From the NCBI RefSeq assembly GCF_019059575.1, contig NW_024883087.1, positions 1 through 64,000 of the forward strand: a stretch of 64,000 bases of DNA, given 5' to 3'. Positions 38,035 through 50,178 of this stretch are shown piece by piece. A program made the translations under genes and the position numbers. The stretch comes from Amphibalanus amphitrite (Eukaryota > Arthropoda > Thecostraca > Balanomorpha > Balanidae). Under the pieces are notes generated by a model. That model made no database searches. It was not told where the DNA came from and was given only the letters and a program-made list of their open reading frames with translations. Positions within the stretch are counted from its first letter, which is position 1, and every line of letters begins with the position of its first letter.

Positions 38035-40550
38035 GCAATGGGAGCGTACACTGTGGCCTATGATGTGTGCAGACTTATTGCTTTTGCCAAGAAGCAGAGC
38101 AATATTTATTTGAATCTGGAATCGTGTCCGGTACTAAATTTAACGGGCCATGCGCTGGCACTTACTTATTAGGTATTCGAAACATCAAAATAACATCTCG
38201 TCACAGATTTCAATTTCCTTACTCGTTCATAGCTCAGTGTTCACGGCTCATTCTGCATTGCTGGGCCTGATAACAATAAACTTCGAGTTACCTATGTCAA
38301 GTTTCATGTTGACACGCACAATGCAACGAACGATTCTAGATCAAGAAAGGTGTCCGATACCTAGTGTTCAATTCTTCACAGTATGGCGCTATTAATAGGG
38401 AAAATCTGCTATGATCACTTCACGGCGCTAATTGTGGAACAAAGTCATGCTGCATATTTCCCCGATGAGAGCGGGGCGTGGCCGTGAACGCATAACGACG
38501 TGAACCCCATGATAGATTGTTTTTTGCCAACAACCAACGGAAGAATATATTGGTTTTAAAATCACATCCGGGAAAAGATTTTACGGGCTATTCAATGATA
38601 ATAATTATTCGAAGAATGAGGATTGAGGATACCTCGTCGCAGATTTCATTTTCCCCACTATCTTTACTTGGAGGTCGATTAGCATCGCTAGCCAGATCTA
38701 CGTTTATATTAACCCTCGCCGGCCGAGGGGGGGGGGCGGGTGCCGCCCCCCCCCCATAGGGTTTTTTCGCGATAGCTCCGAACACGCTGGCGATAGAGAG
38801 CTGAAACTTGGCATACCTGACCTTTGATCCAAGCCGCATCTTTTGACACCAACCGCATTTTTGGGTCAGGTCAGGTCACTGACCTATGACGTCATAAGTG
38901 AACCTCTGCACGGTCTTCAGATGTCGCAACTTCGCAACGCCCTCACTGCCAGAGGAGATGTCACAGGGAAATGAAACTTGCAGGATCTAGTATCCATTAT
39001 GAGTCCCACAACTTGTATATCTCGGATTTTTCCTAAAGGTCATATGAGGTCAGGTCATTTTCGTGACCTCACCATTATAAGTCAATGGGGAAAAATGAAA
39101 ACTGCTATTCTGGCGCCGGGAACGATCTCCAACTATCTCAAGCACACAGAATCGTGATTTTATGCACTCCTTGCAAGGTTAGATGCGTCACTTTTGCAAT
39201 GTTGACCTTGCGTGACGTCATTTATGACGTCATCAAGGTCATATTAGTTTTTCGTCAATAACTCTTGATCAAATTGAGCTAGCGAGTCGGAAAAGCCACC
39301 AATGGACTCAGGAAGACCTGCCGAATCGAATGATATGCGACATGACCTCTTTCGACCAACTTCGTGACCTGGGGGTGCTGACCTGACCTTGACCTGAGGT
39401 CAACACCCCAAGTTGACCTGACCCGGACAAAAAGTATATCATTCGACGCGCCTGAGCGAGACGAACACGATGCTGCCAAAATCGGCGCTCTGCGGCCGTT
39501 TTTTGCGAAGTTATTCACCAAAAACTGAACCGTACCTTGGGGCACTTGACCTGACCTCAGAGGTCACCGGTTGACCTAGGACCTTAAAATCGGGTACCAA
39601 TCTCTGCGTCTCGTAACGGCGCACACGCTCGTTTTTTCCGCGACGCGCTAGCTCCACCAGGGGCGAAACGGCGAGGGGGGGGTCGTACCCGCCCCCCCCC
39701 CCCCTCGGCCGGCGCGTATGTAGAAAACCAATAGGTCCGGCGAGGGTTAATTTTGTTATCGACATGCACGATAAAATGTCGATTTTTGACAAGCTGTTGA
39801 TGAAGCGTTCAATTCTGCACAAAATGACACTAAAAATAAGGGATAATCCCACATAGTTTAATCGCACGTTTTGTGGAACAGAAGGGCCGTCATTGCATAT
39901 TAACGCAATGAATGGGAGCCTTTCAGAGCGGCGTGTACTGTGTGCAGATTTGTTGCTTTTGCCAAGAAGAAAGGGAACGATAAATTGAATCTAGAATCAT
40001 GCATGATACTAAATTTGTTGAACTATCTAATGCTATTTATTATTCGAAGAACAAGAACGCTGTTTTGTTGCAGCCTTCAACTTTCTTGTTCATAGTTCGC
40101 GGCTCATTCGGCATTGCTGGGCCTGACAACAATAAACTTTGAGTTTCAGTATCAAGTTTTCTTATTGACGTGCAAAATAAAATGTCGATTCTAGACAGCT
40201 GGTCAATAAAGCACTAATTTCTACGCAGTATAATGTTATTAAAAAGGAAAAATATGATGGAACTCCTCCGCACTTCTGTGAAACAATAAGATGTCGCATA
40301 TTTTCGTGACGGGAGCCTGGCGGGTCCCGCGTGCGAATATATGCCGACTGATGTTTCTTGCCAACAAGCATAACAATAATTGGTATGTAGAATTGTGTCC
40401 TGGAATAAATTTTGCTAGCTATTCAATGATGCTAATTATTACAAGAATGAGAATGGTATCTGGTCGCAGGCTTCATTTTCTTTTTGTCTTTATTTGGAGA
40501 TTCATGGTGCTTTGTTGGCCAGGCTTTGTATTTGCAGGTCTGTCAAGTAA
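38035..40550 (-). repeat. Left arm monomers of the foldback array
   Basis: Reverse-oriented copies of the ~400-bp monomer (words such as AATAACATCTCGTC, CAGATTTCAATTT and GCTTTTGCCAA), more diverged than the right arm. They are interrupted by element 3. The switch in orientation lies near 40550-40580. Confidence 0.85.
38713..39746. mobile_element. TTAA-flanked AGGTCA-rich element 3, in the foldback left arm
   Basis: TTAA at 38709-38712 and 39747-39750. Ends CCCTCGCCGGCCGAGGGG (left) and its inverse, with the right end carrying an extra 23-nt spacer. The subterminal cap is CGGGTGCCG-like between G and C runs. AGGTCA/TGACCT words run through the body. Confidence 0.9.
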
Positions 40551-40579
40551 TGCTCTATGAGCGTTCGAATTCTGATAGG

Positions 40580-43500
40580 TATGTAGGGAAAATAAAATCT
40601 TCAACGGTATATCATTTTTGTTCTTCGAATAACTAATATCATTTGATACCCCGTAGAACATAATCTAGGAAGTGATTCCATATGTAGAACCAGGATAGTT
40701 TTCCCCTGTTTATTAGCAGCAAACAATCGAACGGCATACATCGTTCGTGGCGGGGCCCCATTCCCCTCGCGAAACTATATAACATCCTTTTGTTCAACAA
40801 ATACTGCGGTGAAGTGATAGCCGATTTATCCTTTTCAACAGTGCCATACTGTGTAGAATTGAATGCTTTATTGCACAGCCATCTAGAAAAGACATTTCAT
40901 TTTCCGCATCGATATTAAAACTTGGTGCGAACTCGAAGACTATTGTTGTCAGGCCAGCAATGCCGAATGGGTAACCTGAGAAATATTAACGAATAAGCAA
41001 ATTGAAATCTGCGACGAGATGTTATTTTCATTCTTCGATTGATTAGTAGCATTGAATAGCCGGTTAAATTTAGTACCAAACATGATTCTAGATTGAATTT
41101 ACTATTGCCTTGCTTGTTGGCAAAAGCAATAAATATGCACACATCGCACGCCGCCCTGGACGCACCCATTGTATTAAAATGCGACGTCGGCTCGACACTC
41201 CTTCTGTTCCACAAAAAGCGCGATGAAGTGATGGCGGATAATCCCTCGAATCTGGTGTCATTCTGTGTAGAATTGAACGCTGTATCTAATGCTTGTCTAG
41301 AATCGACATTTTATCGTGCACGTCCATAAGAAATTGATAGAAGAATTGACGAATGTATAGCCAGCAGTGCCCAATGGGCCTCTAAATAAAGACAAGTAGG
41401 ACACATGAAATCTGCGACGAGATATCATGCTCATTCTTCGAATAATCAGTATTATTGAATAGCCCGTAAAATGTGTTCCCAGATGCGATTCTAGAACCAA
41501 TGTACTATCCCCTTATTTATTGGCACCAAACAATTAATTGGCATGCATATTTCCCGGCGGCGCCCCGCTCCCATCGCAAAATGTGCAATATCCTTTTGTT
41601 GCACAAATAGTGCGGAGAAGTGATAGCCGATTTATCCTTTTCGGTAGTGCCATGTTGTGTGTAGAATTGAGCATTTTATTGAACAGCCATCTAGAATCTA
41701 CATTTCATTGTGCGCATCAATATGAAAACTTGGTGCGAACTCGAAGATTGTTGTTGCCAGGCCAGCAATGCCGAATAGGTAACCTGGGAAATATTAACGA
41801 ATAAGAAAATTGAAATCTGCGACGAGATGTTATTTTCATTCTTCGATTGATTAGAAGCATTGAATAGCCCGTTAAATTTAGTACCAAACATGATTCTAGA
41901 TTGAATTTACTATTGCCTTGCTTGTTGGCAAAAGCAATAAATATGCACACATCGCGCGCCGCCCTGGACGCACCCTATATTAAAATGCGACGTCGGCTCG
42001 ACACTCCTTCTGTTCCACAAAAAGTGCGATGAAGTGATGGCGGATAATCCCTCGAATCTGATGTCATTCTGTGTAGAATTGAACGCTGTATCTAATGCTT
42101 GTCTAGAATCGACATTTTATCGTGCACGCCAATAAGAAATTGATAGAAGAATTGAAGAATGTATAGCCAGCAGTGCCCAATGGGCCTCGAAATAAAGACA
42201 AGTATAGGACACATGAAATCTGCGATGAGATATCATGCTCATTCTTCAAATAATCAGTATTATTGAATAGCCCGTAAAATGTGTTCCCAGATGCGATTCT
42301 AGAACCAATGCACTATCCCATTATTTATTGGCACCAAACAATTAATTGGCATGCATATTTCCCGGCGGCGCCCCGCTCCCATCGCAAAATGTGCAATATC
42401 CTTTTGTTGCACAAATAGTGCGGAGAAGTGATAGCCGATTTATCCTTTTCAACAGTGCCATACTGTGTAGAATTGAATGCTTTATTGCACAGCCATCTAG
42501 AAAAGACATTTCATTTTCCGCATCGATATGAAAACTTGGTGCGAACTCGGAGATTATTGCTGCCAGGCCAGCAATGCCGAATAGGTAACCTGGTAAATAT
42601 TAACGAATAAGCAAATTGAAATCTGTGACGAGATGTTATTTTCATTCTTCGATTGAGTAGTAGCATTGAATAGCCCGTTAAATTTAGTACCAAACATATT
42701 CTAGATTGATTTTACTATTGCCTTGCTTGTTGGCAAAAGCAATAAATATGCACACATCGCGCGCCGCACTGGACGCACCCATTGTATTAAAATGCAACGT
42801 CGGCTCGACACTCCTTCTGTTCCACAAAAAGTGCGGTGAAGTGATGGCGGATAATCCCTCGAATCTGGTGTCATTCTGTGTAGAATTGAACGCTGTATCT
42901 AATGCTTGTCTAGAATCGACATTTTATCGGTCACGTCCATGAGAAATTGATAGAAGAATTGAAGAATGTATAGCCAGCAGTGCCCAATGGGCCTCTAAAT
43001 AAAGACAAGTAGGACACATGAAATCTGCGACGAGATATTATGCTCATTCTTCGAATAATCAGTATTATTGAATAGCCCGTAAAATGTGTCCCCAGGTGCG
43101 ATTCCAGAACCAATGCACTATCCCATTATTTATTGGCACCAAACAATTAATTGGCATGCATATTTCCCGGCGGCGCCCCGCTCCCATCGCAAAATGTGCA
43201 ATATCCTTTTGTTGCACAAATAGTGCGGAGAAGTGATAGCCGATTTATCCTTTTCGGTAGTGCCATGCTGTGTAGAATTGAGCATTTTATTGAACAGCCA
43301 TCTAGAATCTACATTTCATTGTGCGCATCAATATGAAAACTTGGTGCGAACTCGAAGATTATTGTTGCCAGGCCAGCAATGCCGAATAGGTAACCTGGGA
43401 AATATTAACGAACAAGCAAATTGAAATCTGCGACGAGATGTTATTTTCATTCTTCGATTTATTAGTAGCATTGAATAGCCCGTTAAATTTAGTACCCAAC

Positions 43501-44667
43501 ATATTCTAGATTGAATTTACTATTGCCTTGCTTGTTGGCAAAAGCAATAAATATGCACACATCGCGCGCCGCCCTGGACGCACCCATTGTATTAAAATGC
43601 GACGTCGGCTCGATGCACTCCTTCTGTTCCCCAAAAAGTGCGATGAAGTGATGGCGGAAAATTCCTCGAATCTGGTGTCATTCTGTGTAGAATTGAACGC
43701 TGTATCTAATGCTTGCCTAGAATCGACATTTTATCGTGCACGTCCATAAGAAATTGATAGAAGAATTGAAGAATGTATAGCCAGCAGTGCCCAATGGGCC
43801 TCTAAATAAAGACAAGTAGGGCACATGAAATCTGCGATGAGATATCATGCTCATTCTTCGAATAATCAGTATTATTGAATAGCCCGTAAAATGTGTTCCC
43901 AGATGCGATTCTAGAACCAATGCACTATCCCATTATTTATTGGCACCAAACAATTAATTGGCATGCATATTTCCCGGCGGCGCCCCGCTCCCATCGCAAA
44001 ATGTGCAATATCCTTTTGTTGCACAAATAGTGCGGAGAAGTGATAGCCGATTTATCCTTTTCGGTAGTGCCATGCTGTGTAGAATTGAGCATTTTATTGA
44101 ACAGCCATCTAGAATCTACATTTCATTGTGCGCATCAATATGAAAACTTGGTGCGAACTCGAAGATTATTGTTGCCAGGCCAGCAATGCCGAAAAGGTAA
44201 CCTGGGAAATATTAACGAATAAGCAAATTGAAAATTGCGACGAGATGTTATTTTCATTCTTCGATTGATTAGTAGCATTGAATAGCCCGTTAAATTTAGT
44301 ACCGAACATGATTCTAGATTGAATTTACTATTGCCTTGCTTGTTGGCAAAAGCAATAAATATGCACACATCGCACGCCGCCCTGGACCACCCATTGTATT
44401 AAAATGCGACGTCGGCTCGACACTCCTTCTGTTCCACAAAAAGTGCGATGAAGTGATGGCGGATAATTCCTCGAATCTGGTGTCATTCTGTGTAGAATTG
44501 AACGCTGTATCTAATGCTTGTCTAGAATCGACATTTTATCGTGCACGCCAATAAAAATTGATAAAAGCTTGGTATGGCCAGCAGTGCTCATGGTTCTCCA
44601 AATGACAAGTAGGAAAAATAAAATCTGCGACGAGTTATCATTCTCATTCCTCGAATGGCCGGTATCA
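40580..44667 (+). repeat. Right arm tandem array, about 807-bp dimers of ~400-bp monomers
   Basis: The landmark GGCATGCATATTTCCCGG recurs near 41540, 42348, 43153 and 43960 (spacings 808, 805 and 807). Within a dimer the shared GTAGAATTGA word recurs at 394 and 412 bp, showing two diverged monomer types in strict alternation. Neighbouring dimers are nearly identical, so the expansion is recent. More divergent monomers continue after element 4, at 45581-47040. Confidence 0.93.
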
Positions 44668-44671
44668 TTAA

Positions 44672-45576
44672 CCCTCGCCCGCACATGCCATTTTCCCATC
44701 CTAGAACGCACATGGGGGGGGGGGAGTGGTTGCCACCCCCCCCCCCCCCCCCCCGCGCCATTTCGTTCCTGTTGGAGATAGAGCTTAGCGGTAGGTAAAG
44801 ACCAAAAAGATTCTTTGGGAAGAGACGAATCCAATGATACCCAGTTTTACCTTCTCAGGTCAGTCATTGACCTTCCAGGTCAGGTCAAACTAAAAAATGT
44901 CGCTGTTAGTGCGCTGCTTATCAAATACCGATGACGATGCTGTTTTCTGGTGCCAAGCCAGCTAGAACCTCTTTGTCACACTACCCGACCAGAATTTTGC
45001 TGCTGAGGTCATTTCAGGTCAAGTTAGGTCAAGGTCAATTATATGTGTTTGTATGTCTGTGTGTGTCTGTGTGTATACTGATGTGTGCACCGATTGTTTT
45101 TGGGTCCATATTACATGAAATCATGATCTGAGAAGCTTTTTCCAAAAATGCAGTCAAAAAACTTCACAAAAAGTAAATTCAGCTTGCCTAAAACGCAATT
45201 ATCTTAGATGACCTAGGTTGACCTTGACCCTGACCTTGACCCCTGTACATCGTCGAACAACATGTTCCATGATAGGTGGGAGGTAAGACTGGCAAAAAAG
45301 GCCGAAATCAGGGTGTCAAAAGCTCACAAGGCCCATGGCAAACGCAAGATATTGAGAATTGGCCATTTGGGTCATGACATGACCTGAAAAACAAGGTCAT
45401 ATCTCCGAAACCAAAAATCACAGAAACTTGAAATTTTCAGTGGACATCAAGAAAGGATAGACAAGCAGCTATACGAAAAATCAGCCTTCTAGCTCTAAAA
45501 ATGTTGAGTGCAGAGCAGAAAGACTACCTGGGGGGTTGGCAACCACCCCCCCCCCCCCCATGTGCGGGCGAGGGTT
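44672..45576. mobile_element. TTAA-flanked AGGTCA-rich element 4, in the foldback right arm
   Basis: TTAA at 44668-44671 and 45577-45580. Ends CCCTCGCCCGCACATG and inverse. The subterminal cap TGGTTGCCA sits between a G-run and a C-run. A paralogous monomer at about 46370 preserves the unoccupied site (ATCATTAGAAAGCCCG), so insertion with TTAA duplication can be read directly. Confidence 0.92.
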
Positions 45577-47469
45577 AAAAAGCCCGTAAAATGTATTCCC
45601 GGACCGGCGACGATTATCGAACCAACGTATTATTCCTTTGTTTATTGGCAACAAACAATCGAGTAGCATACATCGTTCGTGGCGGGGTCCCACTCCTCTC
45701 GCGAAACGATGAAACATCCTTCTATTTCACAAATAGTGCTGTGAAGTGATAGCAGAATTATCCTTTTCAGCAGTGCCATATTGTGTAGAATTGATTGCTT
45801 TATCAAACAGCTATCTAGAATCTGCACATAATTTTGCGCATCAATATGAAAACTTGGTGCGAACCTCGAAGGTATTGGTTGTTGGGCGAGCAATGCCGAA
45901 TAGGTAAGCCGGGAAATATTAACGAGTAAGGAAATTGAAAGCTGCGACGAGATGTTACTTTAATTCTTCAAATAATTAGCAGCATTGAATATTCCGTTGA
46001 ATTTAGAACCCAACATGATTCTAGATTGAATTCACCATTGCCTTGCTTGTTGGCAAAAACAATAAATATGCACACATCGCACGCCGCCCTGGACGCACCC
46101 ATTGCATTAAAATGCAACGTCGGCTCGACACTCCTTCTGTTCCACAAAAAGTGCGGTGAAGTGATGGCGGATAATCCCTCGAATTTGGTGTCATTCTGTG
46201 TAGAATTGAACGTTGTATCGAATGCTTGTCTAGAATCGACATTTTATCGTGCATGCCAATACAAATTGATAAAAGCTTATGTATGGCCAGCAGTGCTCCA
46301 TGGGCCTCCAAATAAAGACAAGTAGGACACATGAAATCTGCGACGAGATATCATTCTCATTCCTCAAATACCCGGTATCATTAGAAAGCCCGTAAAAAGT
46401 GTTCCCGGAAAATATTCTGGAACCAACGTATTATTCCTTTGTTTATTGGCAACAATCAATTAGCATGCATCGTTCGCGGCGGCGTCCCGCTCCCATCGCA
46501 AATATATGCAATATCCTTTTGTTCCACTAATAGTGCGGTGAAGGGATTGCAGATTTATCCTTTTCAATAGTGCCATATTGTGTAGAATTGAGCACTTTAT
46601 TGAAAAGCCATCTAGAATCGACATTTCATTGTACGTATCAACATGAAAACTTGATGCAAACTCGAAGGTTAATGTCAGACGAGCAATGCCGACCTAACCT
46701 GGGAAATATTAACGAGTAAGCAAATTGAAATCCGCGACGAGATGTTATTTTAATTCTTCGAATAATTAGTAGCATTGAATAGCCCGTTAAATTTAGTACC
46801 AAATGTCATTCTAGATTCAATTTATTATTGCCTCGCTTGTTGGCAAAAGCAATAAATCTGTACATATCGCACGCCGCCCTGCTACGCTCCCATTGCGTTA
46901 GTATGCAACGTCGCCTCGACATTCTTTCTGTTCCACAAAAAGTGCGATGAAGTGATGGCAGATAATCTCTTAAATTTAGTGTCATTCTGTGTAGAATTAA
47001 ACGCTGTATCGAATGCTAATCTAGAATCATATGTCATTGGTGTCCGTCTATGCAAAGTTCCACTGCAAACTTGAATTTTCGCCTCGGAGCGGTCGCCGAC
47101 GGGCCGAGTGTCACGTGACCCCAATCTCAGGAGCCGCTCAAGGTCACATGACCAGAGATCGGTCAGTAGTTCTCAGATTTACCGCTAGAGTAGCGCCACT
47201 TGTATCGATGTCCGCCCTTGGACCGTAACGAGAGTTTTAGAGTTAGAGTTTAGAGAGTTTTAGAGAGGTCGAGAAGCAGGGCCTCCCTGAATGGGGAGGA
47301 GCCCCCCAGTCACATGCACCTGCTTCCCCCCCCCCCAGTCAGGGTAAAAATGTCACTACTGGCCTACTGGGGGACGGCAATACAATAGCGGAAGGCAAAC
47401 GAAACGAGTGTTAACTGCAGGGGCAGGGCGTCGATGCTCACAAAAAAAAACAAATGCGTACACGAAGCA

Positions 47470-47764
47470 TGGGACAAGGACAAGGGGTCACTACCTTCAC
47501 TGAGGTTCATGACCTCCAAGGTCATGGCCAATATCAATATCAATATCAAGGTCAAACGACGGAAACCACTCTGCACACCGAAGTTAGCGACCAATTTCCA
47601 AAGTTAAGGACTCAAACGATTCCCCAAGTCACGGACTACCTTCACCGAGGTTTATGACCCTCAAGGTCATGAGGACCTTCCAGTTCAACACCAAGGTCAA
47701 ATCACAGAAAGCGTCCTACACGCCAAAGTTACCGACCGATTACCAAAGTTAAGGTCTCAAACAG
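47470..47764 (+). repeat. AGGTCA-rich tandem duplication before the BEL/Pao element
   Basis: Two diverged copies of a unit of about 165-175 bp (CTACCTTCACTGAGGTTCATGACC and CTACCTTCACCGAGGTTTATGACC families) with AAGGTCA words. It directly precedes the candidate LTR start. Confidence 0.65.
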
Positions 47765-48099
47765 TGTTACAGAGGATCAGTGCTACCGCTTGCACGAGTA
47801 TTTTCATTTGTGTAAAAATAGAGGTCACGAGAATTTTGAGAGAATACAGTGGCGTATAGGATCCTGAATTATGTAGTGTGTTTTTGAAAGTGTATTGAGA
47901 AAATATGATTAAGATATGAGACTTGATCCTTATGATAATATCTTGCAATGGATAATTAATTGAGCTTTTGAGATAAGGTCAAGATTAGAATAGCTTTCAC
48001 GCTTTGAACATTGCTAAGATTGATTTATTAGCGTAAAGTAAATAGCACACAACACACTAACGTAAAACTGTTTAAACACAACGCGAGATCACGGAAACA
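47765..48099 (+). repeat. Candidate 5' LTR of the BEL/Pao element
   Basis: Begins TGTTAC and ends AAACA immediately before the primer-binding site, the usual layout. Only one copy is present, so the boundaries cannot be confirmed by LTR-LTR comparison. Confidence 0.5.
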
Positions 48100-48117
48100 T
48101 GGTGCCGTGACCCGGAT
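48100..48117 (+). promoter_or_regulatory. tRNA primer-binding site of the BEL/Pao element
   Basis: TGGTGCCGTGACCCGGAT starts with TGG, the complement of a tRNA CCA end, and is the form commonly seen in BEL/Pao elements just before gag. Confidence 0.75.
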
Positions 48118-49337
48118 AGAGAACCTAAGCAAGTTAACAAGAGTCAGAAATGGGCATCGGAGTGCTGCTCAAAGGCTGATTACCGCGATCGATGATCTGC
48201 TTTCTCAAGAAACACCGGACAAGACGGCGTTGGAGCTGAAATGTTTGGGATTACGCAAACAGGATGAAAAGATCAGGAAACTGGATGGACAGATAGAAGA
48301 TGCTATTGATGAAGCAAATGTCGAAGAGGAGATTGATGAATCTACGTCGTTTAACGCTCAGATTGACAAAGCTCTTTTCTCGGTCGACAAATTACTTCAA
48401 GAAGTACTTGACGCTAAGCTGCCCGAGATGCAACAAGTGAGCCCAAGAGCCAACGTAGGGAGGCTGCCGAAGCTAGAACTCCCAACATTTGACGGAAATT
48501 TGAAGAAATGGTATGACTTTTGGGACTTGTTTGAAGCAGCGATCCACACCAGAGCTGACCTGGCTGACGTTGAAAAATTTCAGTACCTGAAAGGTCAGCT
48601 GAAAGGAGCAGCGTTGAAACTCATTGAAGGTTTCCGCCTGACGGGAGCGAACTATCAAACCGTGCTGGATCTCTTACAAGACACATATGGTGACAAAGAA
48701 GAAATCATTGATGCCCATATAAATGAACTTGCAGAAATGAAGAGCCCGCACGGTGACATGGAGGAATTGGAGGCCTTTAGAACGGACATGGAGAGCCATC
48801 TACGGGAGCTGCAGGCGTTGGGCATAGATTTGGGAACATGTGGGAGAGTTCTGGCACCAATCCTAATGAAGAAGCTTCCATCAAAGTTCAAGGAAAATAT
48901 CATCAGGAGCACAGGAACCAGGCATCCGACACTGAAGGAAATGAGAACGGCGCTGGGTGACGAAATGCAAACTGTGAGGGCTGCAGAAGTCGACCAGGCC
49001 GGAGACAGAACTCAGATGCACAGATGCCACAGAAAGGACAAAAGCTGGACCAAGAAAACACTGATCAGCCAGACAGAACGCACGGTCTGTGAGCTGTGCG
49101 CCGGTGATCATCAACTGACAAACTGTCAAAGTTTTGGAGGGATGAATCTGGACCAGAGACTGAGCACATGTAGATCCTATGGACTCTGCTTCAGGTGTCT
49201 CCGCCGCGGACACCGTGCTACGGATTGCACATCGTTTCCCGGCTGCAGTGTGGATGGGTGCAAAGGGAAACATCACACTCTACTCCATGCAGAACGCACA
49301 AGTGGAAGATCCATCGGCTTGGGCGATAAACAGCCTA
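48107..49337 (+). pseudogene. BEL/Pao retrotransposon gag, cut by the DD82E transposon
   Basis: The frame opens directly after the primer-binding site and reads gag-like protein: an N-terminal coiled-coil-like region, a DUF1759-type gag core (LPKLELPTFDGNLKKWYDFW and following), then Cys/His knuckles (CELCAGDHQLTNC, CFRCLRRGHRATDC and CKGKHHTLLH). About 410 codons remain. The next 22 codons up to the stop at 49405 are transposon TIR sequence, so the protein is truncated before protease and reverse transcriptase. There is no in-frame ATG until about residue 109, so the start is lost, non-ATG or upstream by splicing. No pol or 3' LTR was found in the window. Confidence 0.9.
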
Positions 49338-50178
49338 TAGTCTGTTTTTCGTATCTTCTACCTTCACTCAAAGATGTTTTATCCCTTCAGCATGTTTTTT
49401 TGTGAATCATTTTTCGAATTTTGAACACATGGCCAACCACTCACTTGCGGAGTTTGTTGCTCGCGTTGGAGCAAGCCTTTATTGCAGCGAAGTTCATCAC
49501 AGAAGAAGCCTGCAGTCTGAATATGATCACATCACTACAGCACACAACTATTTACAAAGATGTTTTGCTGTGATGTAATTATGCGGGTACTTCGGCAGTT
49601 AGATACACAAAAATTACAGGGCATTTGGATTAAAAAACAATCTCACTCTTATGAAAATTTGGTGGTTCCGGGTCAATATTAAGGGGATATAAAATTATAC
49701 GTTTTCGCGAGATAGTTAGCAGTTTCTTGGCTTCTAACTTTTATAGTAAATCATCTTACTTTTGTTATAGTAAAAATATCATTCGACTCGGCTGATTAAA
49801 AAGGAACACAGTGACATCATTATTGAAGCCTGTCCAAGATATTAACAAAAACGTAGTTTGACCTCATTTGACCTCAGTAGACTTCATGCTTCCGAAATAG
49901 CTAATGGAGAGTCCTATTGGTCGCTTTTCCGGCATCGTTTAAGGTTTAATCTTTCCTTTTTTGAAATTTCAAGTCCTTTCGGCCCCACCATGGCGAAATT
50001 GGCTGCAACCCACACTCGAGCGCGGGAAAATATCCACGAATGCACTAAAAACAACGGTATGTGTGTATTGGTGACACTGAAAATTTAATTATAAACACAG
50101 CATTTAAACACACTGAACACAGCATTGAAATGCCTGCATGAGTAAGCGACAAGTGTGTGCTCACTCGGCGCCACCTCA

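Larger units (their letters stand above)
36375..47275. mobile_element. Giant foldback-type element or inverted satellite array
   Basis: The ends are inverted copies: 36375-36840 (left) matches the reverse complement of about 46890-47275 (right), including AAGTGGCGCTACTCT and CTCCTGAGATTGGGGTCACG. Between them are monomers of about 400 bp, reversed from the left end to about 40550 and forward from about 40580 to the right end. The layout resembles FB/Galileo foldback elements, whose long inverted ends are made of tandem repeats. Elements 2, 3 and 4 are inserted in it. No transposase was seen, and all reading frames inside are repeat copies. Confidence 0.85.

Noticed and set aside
40580..44667. 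CRISPR-like repeat array
   Set aside because: Units are ~400/807 bp without short repeats and unique spacers, in a eukaryotic context.
40915..46332. Many similar 60-100 residue frames
   Set aside because: They recur with the ~807-bp repeat, lack a common start and conserved product, and are non-coding satellite.
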